A stretch of 8,137 nucleotides of DNA, from assembly GCA_003489345.1 (NCBI GenBank), contig DNIT01000201.1, positions 5,329-13,465 on the forward strand, read 5' to 3'. Made by a program: the position numbers and the translations under genes. Positions 1 through 5,817 of this stretch are shown here, piece by piece. How positions within the stretch are numbered: position 1 is the stretch's first letter; every line of letters starts with the position of its first letter. The notes under the pieces were generated by a model. That model did not search any database. It was not told the origin of the DNA and saw only the letters and a list, made by a program, of their open reading frames with translations. This DNA comes from Pelotomaculum sp. (GTDB taxonomy: Bacteria > Bacillota > Desulfotomaculia > Desulfotomaculales > Pelotomaculaceae).

Positions 1-162
1 CATTGCTTTGAGGGGGTTGAACTTGATGTTTTCTATCTGGAAAGGACCCTCCCTCACGTTTATACCCTGTGGGGTAAGAGCGTTCATCTGGAAACACAGC
101 TGGACAATAAACCGGTGCTTTTTTCCTACAATGGCGAAAAGGGCTCCAAAAAGTTTTTGTAG
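1..162 (+). CDS. C-terminal end of an unrecognised protein (partial)
   Basis: The first reading frame is open from the window edge to a TAG at 160-162, giving 53 residues of a protein whose start lies outside. The composition is that of a normal soluble protein: mixed charged, aromatic and aliphatic residues (for example LPHVYTLWGKSVHLETQLD), ending in a lysine-rich tail. I do not recognise the family and the fragment is too short to assign a role. A competing open frame beginning at base 8 gives a less protein-like translation rich in Trp, Cys and Arg, so I prefer this one. The next gene begins about 105 bases downstream, so co-transcription is possible but unproven. Confidence 0.5.
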   Translation, partial: HCFEGVELDVFYLERTLPHVYTLWGKSVHLETQLDNKPVLFSYNGEKGSKKFL

Positions 163-226
163 AAAAAATAGGCTGCATGAAGATAACATCTTTCCAGCCT
201 AAATTTGGTAAGGTAGAAGATTTTAA

Positions 227-259
227 CCCTCCCTTTGAATATACTGTTTTTGGGGAGGG
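227..259 (+). promoter_or_regulatory. Hairpin enclosing the ribosome binding site of the FAD oxidoreductase gene
   Basis: CCCTCCC at 227-233 is a perfect complement of GGGAGGG at 253-259, with a 19-base loop that is mostly A/T. The right arm is the Shine-Dalgarno sequence of the gene starting at 267. In RNA, the 7-bp, six-GC stem would hide the ribosome site. The pairing is seen directly; a regulatory role (temperature, protein or small-RNA control) is inference. Confidence 0.45.
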
Positions 260-266
260 CTCTTTT

Positions 267-1544
267 ATGACTGTTGTTATTGTCGGGGGCGGTTGGGCCG
301 GATGTTCTGCCGCTTATGCCGCAGCTGTGGCCGGAGCTGAAACGGTGCTTATTGAAAAAACGGATATGCTTCTGGGCACCGGCCTGGTAGGCGGTATTAT
401 GCGCAACAACGGCCGCCTCACGGCTATGGAAGAAATGCGGGAACTCGGTGCCGGGAGTTTTCTTGAGCTGATTGAGCACTCTGCCACCCACCTCAACGTT
501 GATTTCCCGGGGCATCGCCATGCTATGCTATACGATGTAACCAGAATAGAGCCGCCGATCAGGACGGCGCTTCGAACAGCAGGGGTTCGCTTAAAACTGC
601 AGAAAAGGATGTCCGGTGTTACAAATAACAATGGTTTCATTACCGGGATTGAGACGGCCGACGGTGATTACATCGAGGGGGCTGTCTTTATTGACTGCAC
701 TGGTACGGCCGGACCGGTGCAATACTGCACCCGGTATGGTTCTGGTTGCGCCATGTGCATCCTGCGCTGCCCCACCTTCGGACCACGTATCAGCCTTACA
801 GCCAAAGCCGGTATTAACGAAATAACGGCCGGGGAAGGTTTCCCCCAGTTTGAGGCCATGAGCGGGTCCTGCAAGCTTGAAAAAAAGTCGATATCACCTG
901 TTCTGGTGGCAAAGCTGGAGCAAACCGGGGTGCTGATCATTCCCCTTCCTGAAACCCTTCACGCCAAAGCCAGGTTAGACCGGAAGGCCTGTCAGCAGTA
1001 TTCCCTGCCTGAGTTTGCGGATAACCTGGTGTTCCTTGATACCGGCCACGCCAAGTTAATGGCCTCTTATTTTCCGCTAGAAATACTCCGCACCCTGGAA
1101 GGTTTAGAGGATGCCCGCTATGCCGATCCCTATTCAGGCGGGATGGGCAATTCCGTCCGTTTTATGGCTATGGCTCCATGCGATGACAGCCTTGCTGTTT
1201 CAGGCGCGGTAAACCTGCTTTGCGCCGGGGAGAAGACAGGCCCATTGGTTGGTCATACCGAGGCCATCGTAACCGGCTTTCTAGCCGGTCACAACGCGGT
1301 AAGGATGCTGGCCGGGCGCGAGCTGTTCGTGCTGCCGTCCGAACTGGCCTGCGGCGATATCATTTCCTTTATGCACAGAGAAATGAAAAACCCTAAAGAA
1401 ATGAGCAAGAAATATACTTTTTCCGGCTCGGTGTACTTTCAAAGGATGCAGGAGCGGGGACTTTATACTACCGATACGGCGCAAATCCGTGAACGGATCG
1501 GCAAAACCGGGCTGGCGGGGATCTTCAATCGCAGGATCATGTGA
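267..1544 (+). CDS. FAD-dependent oxidoreductase, GidA/TrmFO-like, with a cysteine cluster
   Basis: The 425-residue product is a flavoprotein. The N-terminus is a Rossmann dinucleotide-binding strand-turn-helix (GGGWAG at residues 7-12, acidic end of the second strand at E30). A C-terminal FAD-contact segment around residues 332-365 contains CAGEKTGPLVGHTEA followed by an AGHNAVR helix, as in GidA/TrmFO-type proteins. Between them lies C144 in a DCTG turn, then C154, C161, C164 and C168 followed by proline (C-x6-C-x2-C-x3-C-P), which could hold an Fe-S cluster or act in thiol redox chemistry. The substrate is unknown. It is not a standard MnmG or TrmFO, so no symbol is given. The frame opens at an ATG at 177, but that site has no ribosome binding site. 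ATG 267 is preceded by GGGAGG at a good distance and begins directly with the Rossmann strand, so I chose it. There is no signal peptide. Confidence 0.85.
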   Translation: MTVVIVGGGWAGCSAAYAAAVAGAETVLIEKTDMLLGTGLVGGIMRNNGRLTAMEEMRELGAGSFLELIEHSATHLNVDFPGHRHAMLYDVTRIEPPIRTALRTAGVRLKLQKRMSGVTNNNGFITGIETADGDYIEGAVFIDCTGTAGPVQYCTRYGSGCAMCILRCPTFGPRISLTAKAGINEITAGEGFPQFEAMSGSCKLEKKSISPVLVAKLEQTGVLIIPLPETLHAKARLDRKACQQYSLPEFADNLVFLDTGHAKLMASYFPLEILRTLEGLEDARYADPYSGGMGNSVRFMAMAPCDDSLAVSGAVNLLCAGEKTGPLVGHTEAIVTGFLAGHNAVRMLAGRELFVLPSELACGDIISFMHREMKNPKEMSKKYTFSGSVYFQRMQERGLYTTDTAQIRERIGKTGLAGIFNRRIM

Positions 1545-1632
1545 CGTGAGACGTGGGCATATCCTGCGTTCCAAGACAGCCTTAGCGTTATTCTTGTGAT
1601 AGTAAAAATTACCATCAAAATTACCATTATTT

Positions 1633-1662
1633 GTACTATTTATCCATTCCGACTCATAAAGT
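1633..1662 (+). promoter_or_regulatory. Sigma-E-type sporulation promoter for spmAB
   Basis: GTACTATT at 1633-1640 and CATAAAGT at 1655-1662, separated by 14 bases, resemble the mother-cell sigma-E consensus (roughly GTCATATT, 14-15 bases, CATACAnT). Transcription would start near 1669, just before the spmA ribosome site. In Bacillus subtilis the spmA-spmB operon belongs to the sigma-E regulon, which agrees with the site. No sigma-A promoter of comparable quality is visible between 1545 and 1695. The match is by eye. Confidence 0.55.
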
Positions 1663-1695
1663 ATCAGAGGACAAGCTTTAGCGGGAGGTGTCGAA

Positions 1696-2286
1696 GTGGT
1701 CAACTTTGTCTGGCTGGCGATGGTTGTGTTCGGCATTGTTGTGGCCGGGAGCAACGGAAATATCGAGGTTGTAACAAAGGCGGCCTTTGACGGCGCCAAT
1801 AATGCGGTAAAAATATCCATCAGTCTGATTGCTATTATCACCTTCTGGCTCGGTATCATGAAGCTGGCCGAAGAGGCTGGACTGGTACGCGCGCTGGCTT
1901 GGCTGGTGCGCCCGGTAATGCGTTTTCTTTTCCCCAGTGTGCCCAGGGAACACCCGGCCATGGGCGCAATTGTGATGAACCTCAGCGCCAATATCCTGGG
2001 ACTGGGGAACGCTGCGACACCCATGGGACTGATTGCCATGCGGGAGCTGCAGACACTGAACCACTCCAAAGACACTGCTTCGGACGCCATGTGTACCTTT
2101 CTTGCTCTTAATACCTCCTGCGTCACCCTGATCCCGACCACGATTATCGGTATCCGCCTGCTATACGGTTCCAGCGACCCCACTGATATCGTAGGGCCAA
2201 CCATCATAGCGACCGCCTTCAGCATGTTGGTAGCTATCGTGGTGGACCGGATGCTAAGATTGTTTTATTCGGGCAAAAGGAGGTAA
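1696..2286 (+). CDS. spmA: Spore maturation protein A
   Basis: SpmA is a membrane protein of the nucleoside-recognition 'Gate' family. In Bacillus subtilis it acts with SpmB to dehydrate the spore core and give heat resistance; the transported substrate is not settled. The 196-residue product has the family length. Hydrophobic segments lie near residues 1-18, 38-56, 93-112, 130-150 and 165-188. The diagnostic motif NLSANILGLGNAATPMGL starts near residue 95, and LNTSCVTLIPTT follows near 136. The start is GTG 1696, placed after GGGAGGTG at 1683-1690; upstream codons in frame add nothing family-like. spmB begins one base after this stop codon, so the two are translationally linked. A sigma-E-like promoter lies upstream. 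Unlike in Bacillus, no dacB precedes it here. Confidence 0.95.
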   Translation: MVNFVWLAMVVFGIVVAGSNGNIEVVTKAAFDGANNAVKISISLIAIITFWLGIMKLAEEAGLVRALAWLVRPVMRFLFPSVPREHPAMGAIVMNLSANILGLGNAATPMGLIAMRELQTLNHSKDTASDAMCTFLALNTSCVTLIPTTIIGIRLLYGSSDPTDIVGPTIIATAFSMLVAIVVDRMLRLFYSGKRR

Positions 2287-2287
2287 G

Positions 2288-2821
2288 GTGTTGTTTGCGT
2301 TTATTTCGGAGCTGTCCCGCTGGGCCATCCCGGTTATTCTATTGGTGGTTCCCCTGGTCGCGGTGCTTCGTGGGGTCAAGGTCTACGAAACATTTGTGGA
2401 AGGGGCCGAGGCTGGTTTTGCAACCGCTGTTAAAACCATTCCCTACCTGGTGGCTATGATGGTCGCCATCAGTATTTTCCGGGCTTCTGGAGCAATGGAA
2501 GTGCTGGTCGCGTCTCTCTCTCCCTTGCTTGGCTTTGTCGGTCTGCCGGCGGAGGTCTTGCCCCACGCGATCATGCGTCCTCTCTCCGGTGGAGCCGCCC
2601 TTGGCATTGCCTCGGATATTGTCAAAACCTACGGCCCGGACAGCTTTCTGGGGCGACTGGTCTCCACCATGCAGGGCAGCTGCGATACTACCTTCTACGT
2701 TCTCACGTTATATTTTGGATCGGTTGGGATCAGAAAATATCGTTACTCGGTGCTCCTGGGACTGGTAGCGGACTTTACCACCCTGGTTGCCTCGGTTTTT
2801 ATCGTCAGGACCTTGTTTTGA
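2288..2821 (+). CDS. spmB: Spore maturation protein B
   Basis: SpmB is the partner of SpmA in spore core dehydration and sits in a membrane of the developing spore. The 177-residue product has the expected length. Hydrophobic segments lie around residues 10-28, 46-66, 70-90 and 148-177. The motif HAIMRPLSGGAALGI begins near residue 92, followed by the helix GSCDTTFYVLTLYFGSVG, both typical of the Gate family. The start is GTG 2288, one base after the spmA stop, with AAAGGAGG at 2276-2283 inside the end of spmA. A hairpin with a T tract 32 bases after the stop closes the unit. rluB lies downstream as in Bacillus subtilis, but behind a gap with its own promoter candidates. Confidence 0.95.
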   Translation: MLFAFISELSRWAIPVILLVVPLVAVLRGVKVYETFVEGAEAGFATAVKTIPYLVAMMVAISIFRASGAMEVLVASLSPLLGFVGLPAEVLPHAIMRPLSGGAALGIASDIVKTYGPDSFLGRLVSTMQGSCDTTFYVLTLYFGSVGIRKYRYSVLLGLVADFTTLVASVFIVRTLF

Positions 2822-2852
2822 GGATATAAAATTGATTACGGTACTGTTTAAT

Positions 2853-2882
2853 CCGGAGGCTAACAACTTTCGGTATTTTTTT
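2853..2882 (+). terminator. Intrinsic terminator after spmB
   Basis: CCGGAGG (2853-2859) pairs with CTTTCGG (2867-2873) over seven positions, two of them G-U, with a 7-base loop. TATTTTTTT follows immediately. It would end the sporulation transcript 32 bases beyond spmB. Confidence 0.65.
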
Positions 2883-2980
2883 GCGTCAAAGTTTACCTGG
2901 TTTCCTCCTTGATGGTCTAAATTTTCGTAAACCCTACGTATAAGAGAGTGTTTCTCTAAAAAGAAGCCCATTGTTTTTAT

Positions 2981-3009
2981 TTGACAACAGAGGTTGGTTC
3001 TGATTAAAT
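2981..3009 (+). promoter_or_regulatory. Sigma-A-type promoter upstream of rluB
   Basis: TTGACA at 2981-2986 is a perfect -35. TTAAAT at 3004-3009 follows after 17 bases and is preceded by TGA, an extended -10. Transcription would start near 3016, leaving a leader of about 245 bases before rluB. The 2883-3262 stretch otherwise holds a second promoter candidate and a palindrome-rich island, and no gene I can support. Confidence 0.5.
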
Positions 3010-3099
3010 TTTCTTAGGGCCGGTTTTGTCCGCAGTGTGCAGCAAAAGGCTTCAGTATAAAACAGCGAGACTTTAAAAGATATTTTTATGATCCGTGAC

Positions 3100-3171
3100 G
3101 CCGCTGGCGGCATGGGCAACTTCCCCGAAAATGCGGCTGCGAATTCATTTGCACATGCCCCGAAGAAATGC
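3100..3171 (+). repeat. Palindrome-rich GC island in the rluB leader
   Basis: Within an AT-rich intergenic stretch this short GC-rich block holds three symmetric features. GCCGC/GCGGC is nearly back to back at 3100-3111. A 16-base near-palindrome centred on GAATTC lies at 3138-3153, with one G-T mismatch. Two direct copies of CCCCGAA..AATGC occur at 3123-3134 and 3158-3171. The combination resembles a degraded small intergenic repeat of the REP/MITE type. The assignment is inference; a structured leader RNA is an alternative. Confidence 0.35.
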
Positions 3172-3183
3172 AGTCCACACAGA

Positions 3184-3211
3184 TTACCCATAATAAATTA
3201 TTGGGTATAAT
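3184..3211 (+). promoter_or_regulatory. Second promoter candidate with an overlapping inverted repeat before rluB
   Basis: A perfect -10 TATAAT lies at 3206-3211. Its only -35 candidate is weak: TTACCC at 3184-3189, 16 bases away. TACCCA (3185-3190) and TGGGTA (3202-3207) form an inverted repeat over an 11-base A/T spacer that covers the promoter core, as an operator would. No regulator is encoded nearby. Confidence 0.35.
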
Positions 3212-3262
3212 GAAGTAAAGGGGCACAATCCTTAAAATACATGGTATACGGTCAGGTGATAT

Positions 3263-4003
3263 ATGGAACGCATACAAAAAGTGATGGCGCGGGCCGGGGT
3301 TGCCTCCAGGCGGCACTGCGAGGCTATGATTGCAGCCGGGATGGTAAAAATCAACGGCCGGGTCGTAACCGAACCGGGCACCAAGGTTGACCCGGACAAG
3401 GATAAAATCCAGGTAGGCGGCGAGACTCTGCGCCTGTCGCCACAAAAATATTATCTCTTGATGTACAAGCCTCGAGGGTATATCACAACCATGAGCGATG
3501 AGAAAGGCCGCAAACAGGTAACCGACTTGCTGAAAGGAATCACTGCCAGGGTTTATCCCGTCGGCAGGCTGGACTACGATAGTGAAGGCCTGCTCTTGCT
3601 GACCAATGACGGGGAACTTACTTTCGCGCTGACTCATCCCAGCCATCTCGTACCGAAGACCTACCTGGTCCGGGTGGAAGGCGTTCCTGCCAAGGAACAG
3701 TTGGAACAGATGTCCGCAGGACTCAACCTGGAGGACGGCCCGACCGGGCCCGCCAAAGTCAGGCTGGTTGGCCAGCATGACGGTAACGGGCTGGTGGAGG
3801 TGACCATCCGGGAAGGTCGCAATCGCCAGATCAGGCGCATGTTTGACCATATTGGGTACCGGGTGCTGCGGTTAAAACGGAGCAAGCTTGGAGACCTCGG
3901 CCTGGAGACAATGCGGCCGGGGGAGTACCGGCACCTGAGTGAGTCCGAAGTGAAACAGTTGAAAGTTCTGGCAGGGTTAAAGCCTGGCACAGGCAAGCAG
4001 TAA
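3263..4003 (+). CDS. rluB: 23S rRNA pseudouridine synthase, RluB/RsuA family
   Basis: This enzyme isomerises a specific uridine to pseudouridine in rRNA; the RluB group modifies 23S rRNA near the peptidyl-transferase centre (U2605 in E. coli numbering). The 246-residue product has an N-terminal S4 RNA-binding domain (about residues 2-60, beginning ERIQKVMARAGVASRR). The catalytic domain carries the hallmark GRLDYDSEGLLLLTNDG at residues 101-117, in which D104 is the catalytic aspartate. The family motif REGRNRQIRRMF lies near residue 183. Start ATG 3263 follows AGGTGAT at 3254-3260. Its position after spmAB matches Bacillus subtilis, where rluB follows spmB. I favour RluB over RsuA or RluE because of length, the S4 domain and this context. 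Confidence 0.93.
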   Translation: MERIQKVMARAGVASRRHCEAMIAAGMVKINGRVVTEPGTKVDPDKDKIQVGGETLRLSPQKYYLLMYKPRGYITTMSDEKGRKQVTDLLKGITARVYPVGRLDYDSEGLLLLTNDGELTFALTHPSHLVPKTYLVRVEGVPAKEQLEQMSAGLNLEDGPTGPAKVRLVGQHDGNGLVEVTIREGRNRQIRRMFDHIGYRVLRLKRSKLGDLGLETMRPGEYRHLSESEVKQLKVLAGLKPGTGKQ

Positions 4004-4105
4004 ATGAACCTGTTGAAGTACTTGTCCTTGTGTAAAGAATGGCACAATCTGGCAATCACGCGCAGGAATTTTTAATTTAGGGTTGAATTACCTTTAGCAG
4101 GGTGA

Positions 4106-4131
4106 TCCCCTTTGACGGGAGGCTTTTTTTT
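4106..4131 (+). terminator. Weak terminator-like hairpin overlapping the next gene's start
   Basis: TCCC (4106-4109) pairs with GGGA (4117-4120), and eight T residues follow at 4124-4131. This looks like a weak terminator for rluB. The right arm is also the Shine-Dalgarno sequence, and the T run contains the TTG start of the next gene, so one element may serve both functions. The stem is only 4 bp. Confidence 0.25.
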
Positions 4132-4600
4132 GCCTAAACCATTAAGTGAGGATAACAACCTTCTTGATAGGAATGGCGTACTGTTTAAGGTCCGTCTTGA
4201 TTTCAAGTCGAACGGCAAGCCGGGGCGGCTGCTTTTTGGAGGAAAGCCTTCTGAAAAAGCAGCGGAGGAGGTCAGGGAGCAACAGGTTGCGGTTTTCCGG
4301 AACATTCCCCTGCAGGGAATTCAAATTATCGATATAGACGTAAGCACTGATGTTTACTCTGTTTATGACGAAATAGCCAATACATATGCTGCCTACGCCC
4401 CCCTGGTAATGACGATTAAGGCTGATAACCTGGAGAATATTATCCGGTTCATAACCAGAGAGGATTTCAGAAAAATTGAAATACTGGATCCTGCGTCTAT
4501 CAATCTCAGTCATTCCGACCTGGAGAGGCTTTTGTTCAGAGTGCATGAGGAAATGAGAGAATACAGGTTGCGCCTGGAAAAAAAATATAACTTAAAATAA
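4130..4600 (+). CDS. Hypothetical protein, soluble, 156 residues
   Basis: I do not recognise the family. The product has no signal peptide and no membrane segment. The N-terminal part (about residues 10-35) looks beta-stranded and rich in Lys/Gly. A middle alpha/beta part contains IQIIDIDVSTDVYSVYDEIA and a run of predicted helices. The C-terminal 30 residues form one highly charged helix (HEEMREYRLRLEKKY), possibly a coiled-coil or nucleic-acid-binding tail. Start choice: an in-frame TTG at 4112 lies before the ribosome site, whereas TTG 4130 sits 7 bases after GGGAGG (4117-4122), so I use 4130. No in-frame ATG or GTG follows for most of the gene. It lies 126 bases after rluB and 101 bases before the next gene. 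The long open frame with biased codons supports a real gene. Confidence 0.7.
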   Translation: MPKPLSEDNNLLDRNGVLFKVRLDFKSNGKPGRLLFGGKPSEKAAEEVREQQVAVFRNIPLQGIQIIDIDVSTDVYSVYDEIANTYAAYAPLVMTIKADNLENIIRFITREDFRKIEILDPASINLSHSDLERLLFRVHEEMREYRLRLEKKYNLK

Positions 4601-4619
4601 GTTTAAATAAGTTTTTTTT
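4589..4619 (+). terminator. Possible AT-rich terminator after the hypothetical gene
   Basis: AACTTA (4589-4594) can pair with TAAGTT (4608-4613), which runs into T residues to 4619. The left arm overlaps the stop codon. The stem has only one G-C pair, and a second TAAGTT at 4598-4603 offers a competing fold without a T tract. Support is therefore weak. Confidence 0.25.
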
Positions 4620-4701
4620 GCCGCACGAACGCCTGTCAATGTATTTTTTTCCAGGTGGGTTCATAGACTTTACCGGGTGAAAATCAGGCGGGGGTGTATT
4701 G

Positions 4702-5169
4702 ATGAAAACAGGGATGGGCAGGCCGGGCCGGGATAGTCTGGAACGGGCTCTAATCTGGTTGGTGGTAGTTATAGCCGCGATAATCATGTTGGTCCAGTCC
4801 CTTAGAGCGGGTGATTCCCTGCCGGAGGACGCTGTGCCGGTTGCCTCGCTTGAACGGACCCGCCCCCCTCTTTCAGCCGGCTTGTTGCAGGAACCTGTGG
4901 TTACCTTTCAGCTAAAAAATTATTCCGCACTGCCATTGGCCAGGGTACTGGTTAACGGTGAATCCCGTGGCGAATTCCGCGACCGGTACGTTACAGTTTT
5001 TGTCCGGGAAGGCGACCTGATTGAAGTGGATGCTTCCCGTTACAGCAAGCCTCTCGATATAGAGGTCTTGGACGTGTCAAAAGAAGTGCTGGTTCCATCC
5101 GCAGGCGACCATTTGCATGTTGAAAGCGGTATATCCCGCCTGGGCCGGGTGCGGCTGGAGAACAGATAG
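4702..5169 (+). CDS. Hypothetical protein with a single N-terminal membrane anchor
   Basis: I do not recognise the family. Residues 1-15 are basic and are followed by one strongly hydrophobic segment (about 16-33, ALIWLVVVIAAIIMLVQSL). The rest is hydrophilic, which suggests an N-in anchor with a domain of about 120 residues outside the membrane. No lipobox cysteine or signal peptidase site is evident. From about residue 65 the sequence alternates hydrophobic and polar residues (VVTFQLKNYSALPLARVLVN) as in a beta-sandwich, with no cysteines and no catalytic motif. Start ATG 4702 follows GGCGGGGGTG at a suitable distance; the frame also opens with TTG one codon earlier. It precedes the HutP-family gene, which has its own promoter, so a shared function is not implied. 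Confidence 0.75.
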   Translation: MKTGMGRPGRDSLERALIWLVVVIAAIIMLVQSLRAGDSLPEDAVPVASLERTRPPLSAGLLQEPVVTFQLKNYSALPLARVLVNGESRGEFRDRYVTVFVREGDLIEVDASRYSKPLDIEVLDVSKEVLVPSAGDHLHVESGISRLGRVRLENR

Positions 5170-5176
5170 AGCCTTG

Positions 5177-5205
5177 TTGCTTTTTAAAATCTCCTCCAGT
5201 ATAAT
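5177..5205 (+). promoter_or_regulatory. Sigma-A-type promoter of the HutP-family gene
   Basis: TTGCTT at 5177-5182 and a perfect TATAAT at 5200-5205 are separated by 17 bases. Transcription would start near 5212, giving a leader of about 75 bases that contains the hairpin at 5236-5255. A second TATAAT at 5217-5222 has no -35 element. Confidence 0.5.
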
Positions 5206-5235
5206 GTTGCCAGGGGTATAATAATATTGGTTGTA

Positions 5236-5255
5236 ACACTCCCTTTAAGGAGTGT
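5236..5255 (+). promoter_or_regulatory. Leader hairpin before the HutP-family gene
   Basis: ACACTCC (5236-5242) and GGAGTGT (5249-5255) form a perfect 7-bp stem with a 6-base loop. ATTTTAATTTA follows, and the ribosome site begins 15 bases downstream. It could be a weak terminator or attenuator, or a binding site for autoregulation. The interrupted T tract argues against efficient termination on its own. Confidence 0.45.
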
Positions 5256-5286
5256 ATTTTAATTTATGCGGGAGGAGATGCCGTTT

Positions 5287-5706
5287 ATGGCCCTTTACGG
5301 AAGCAGAAAAGTAGCGCGAGTGGCAATTGAAATGGCGTTAACCGAGAGCAGGGAAGAAGAAAAGACGTTAAAGCAGCGCTTTGCCACGGAAGGGATTAAG
5401 ACGGCCGCCGTTGATTATGGTGGAGATTTTATTGCTTCGGTAAATAAAATGATTGAGCGCGCTGTCGTTGCGGCAAAGCGGGAAGGCGTAATCAAGGAAG
5501 TGCACGCCGACGAAGGCGCCATTGCCGGGGCTGCCCACGAAGCTATCACGCAAATTATGACAAAGTCCATTGGCTTTAACGTTGGGGGGAAAATCGGGAT
5601 AGCCAGGCAGGGTGACCATATCAGTGTAGCCGTATTCTTTGGTGTTGGCCTCCTGCATATGGATGATGTGGCTATCGGTTTGGGCCACAGGGCTGTACAA
5701 TCTTGA
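5287..5706 (+). CDS. HutP-family RNA-binding regulator
   Basis: The 139-residue protein resembles HutP, the histidine- and Mg-dependent hexamer that binds NAG triplets in hut leader RNA and causes antitermination in Bacillus subtilis (about 150 residues). Shared features are the N-terminal helix after SRKVARVAI, a helix near residues 50-66, GVI at 67-69, strands GGKIGIAR and ISVAVFFGVGL (100-122), and the end GLGH with H134 matching the metal ligand H138 of HutP. In my remembered alignment the other ligands, H73 and H77, fall on G77 and G81 in DEGAIAGAAHEA, although H73 and H84 lie nearby, so ligand binding may differ. The frame opens at ATG 5266, but GGGAGGAG at 5270-5277 lies after it; ATG 5287 is 9 bases beyond that site and is chosen. 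No hut genes are present. The next transcription unit is the trp leader, which carries NAG triplets. I give no symbol because the role need not be histidine control. Confidence 0.82.
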   Translation: MALYGSRKVARVAIEMALTESREEEKTLKQRFATEGIKTAAVDYGGDFIASVNKMIERAVVAAKREGVIKEVHADEGAIAGAAHEAITQIMTKSIGFNVGGKIGIARQGDHISVAVFFGVGLLHMDDVAIGLGHRAVQS

Positions 5707-5767
5707 TGGCGGCAGACTATGGCTGATCTGGAATCTTATTTCCGTGGTGGTCTTTTGAAAATGATGC

Positions 5768-5797
5768 TTGACGTTTCTTTGTCCATCATGTTAATAT
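5768..5797 (+). promoter_or_regulatory. Promoter of the trp operon
   Basis: TTGACG at 5768-5773 is a good -35. TAATAT at 5792-5797 follows after 18 bases and is preceded by TGT, an extended -10. Transcription would start near 5804, placing the first AG triplet about 15 bases into the RNA and the terminator at about +107 to +128. From memory this is close to the Bacillus subtilis trp leader. Confidence 0.55.
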
Positions 5798-5817
5798 TTG
5801 CATTAAGTTAAATAAGT

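Noticed and set aside
1281..2225. 314-codon open frame on the minus strand opposite spmA and the end of the FAD gene
   Set aside because: It spans two well-supported genes on the other strand and its composition is that of an antisense frame.
3088..3210. 40-codon open frame from ATG 3088 in the rluB leader
   Set aside because: No ribosome site, an unnatural composition, and it coincides with the palindrome-rich island.
3086..3850. 254-codon open frame on the minus strand opposite rluB
   Set aside because: It is the antisense shadow of a clear rluB gene, with no ribosome site or family features.
4040..4055. Sigma-54-like TGGCAC sequence before the hypothetical gene
   Set aside because: The GG to GC spacing is one base short of the required ten and the -12 element does not match TTGC.
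4640..4669. Sigma-E-like CATAGACT before the membrane-anchored protein
   Set aside because: The -35 region (TGTATTTT) matches poorly, so the resemblance may be chance.
5719..5811. 30-codon open frame from ATG 5719 after the HutP-family gene, with a hydrophobic second half
   Set aside because: It has no convincing ribosome site and covers the trp promoter. It contains no tryptophan codons, so it cannot be a trp leader peptide.
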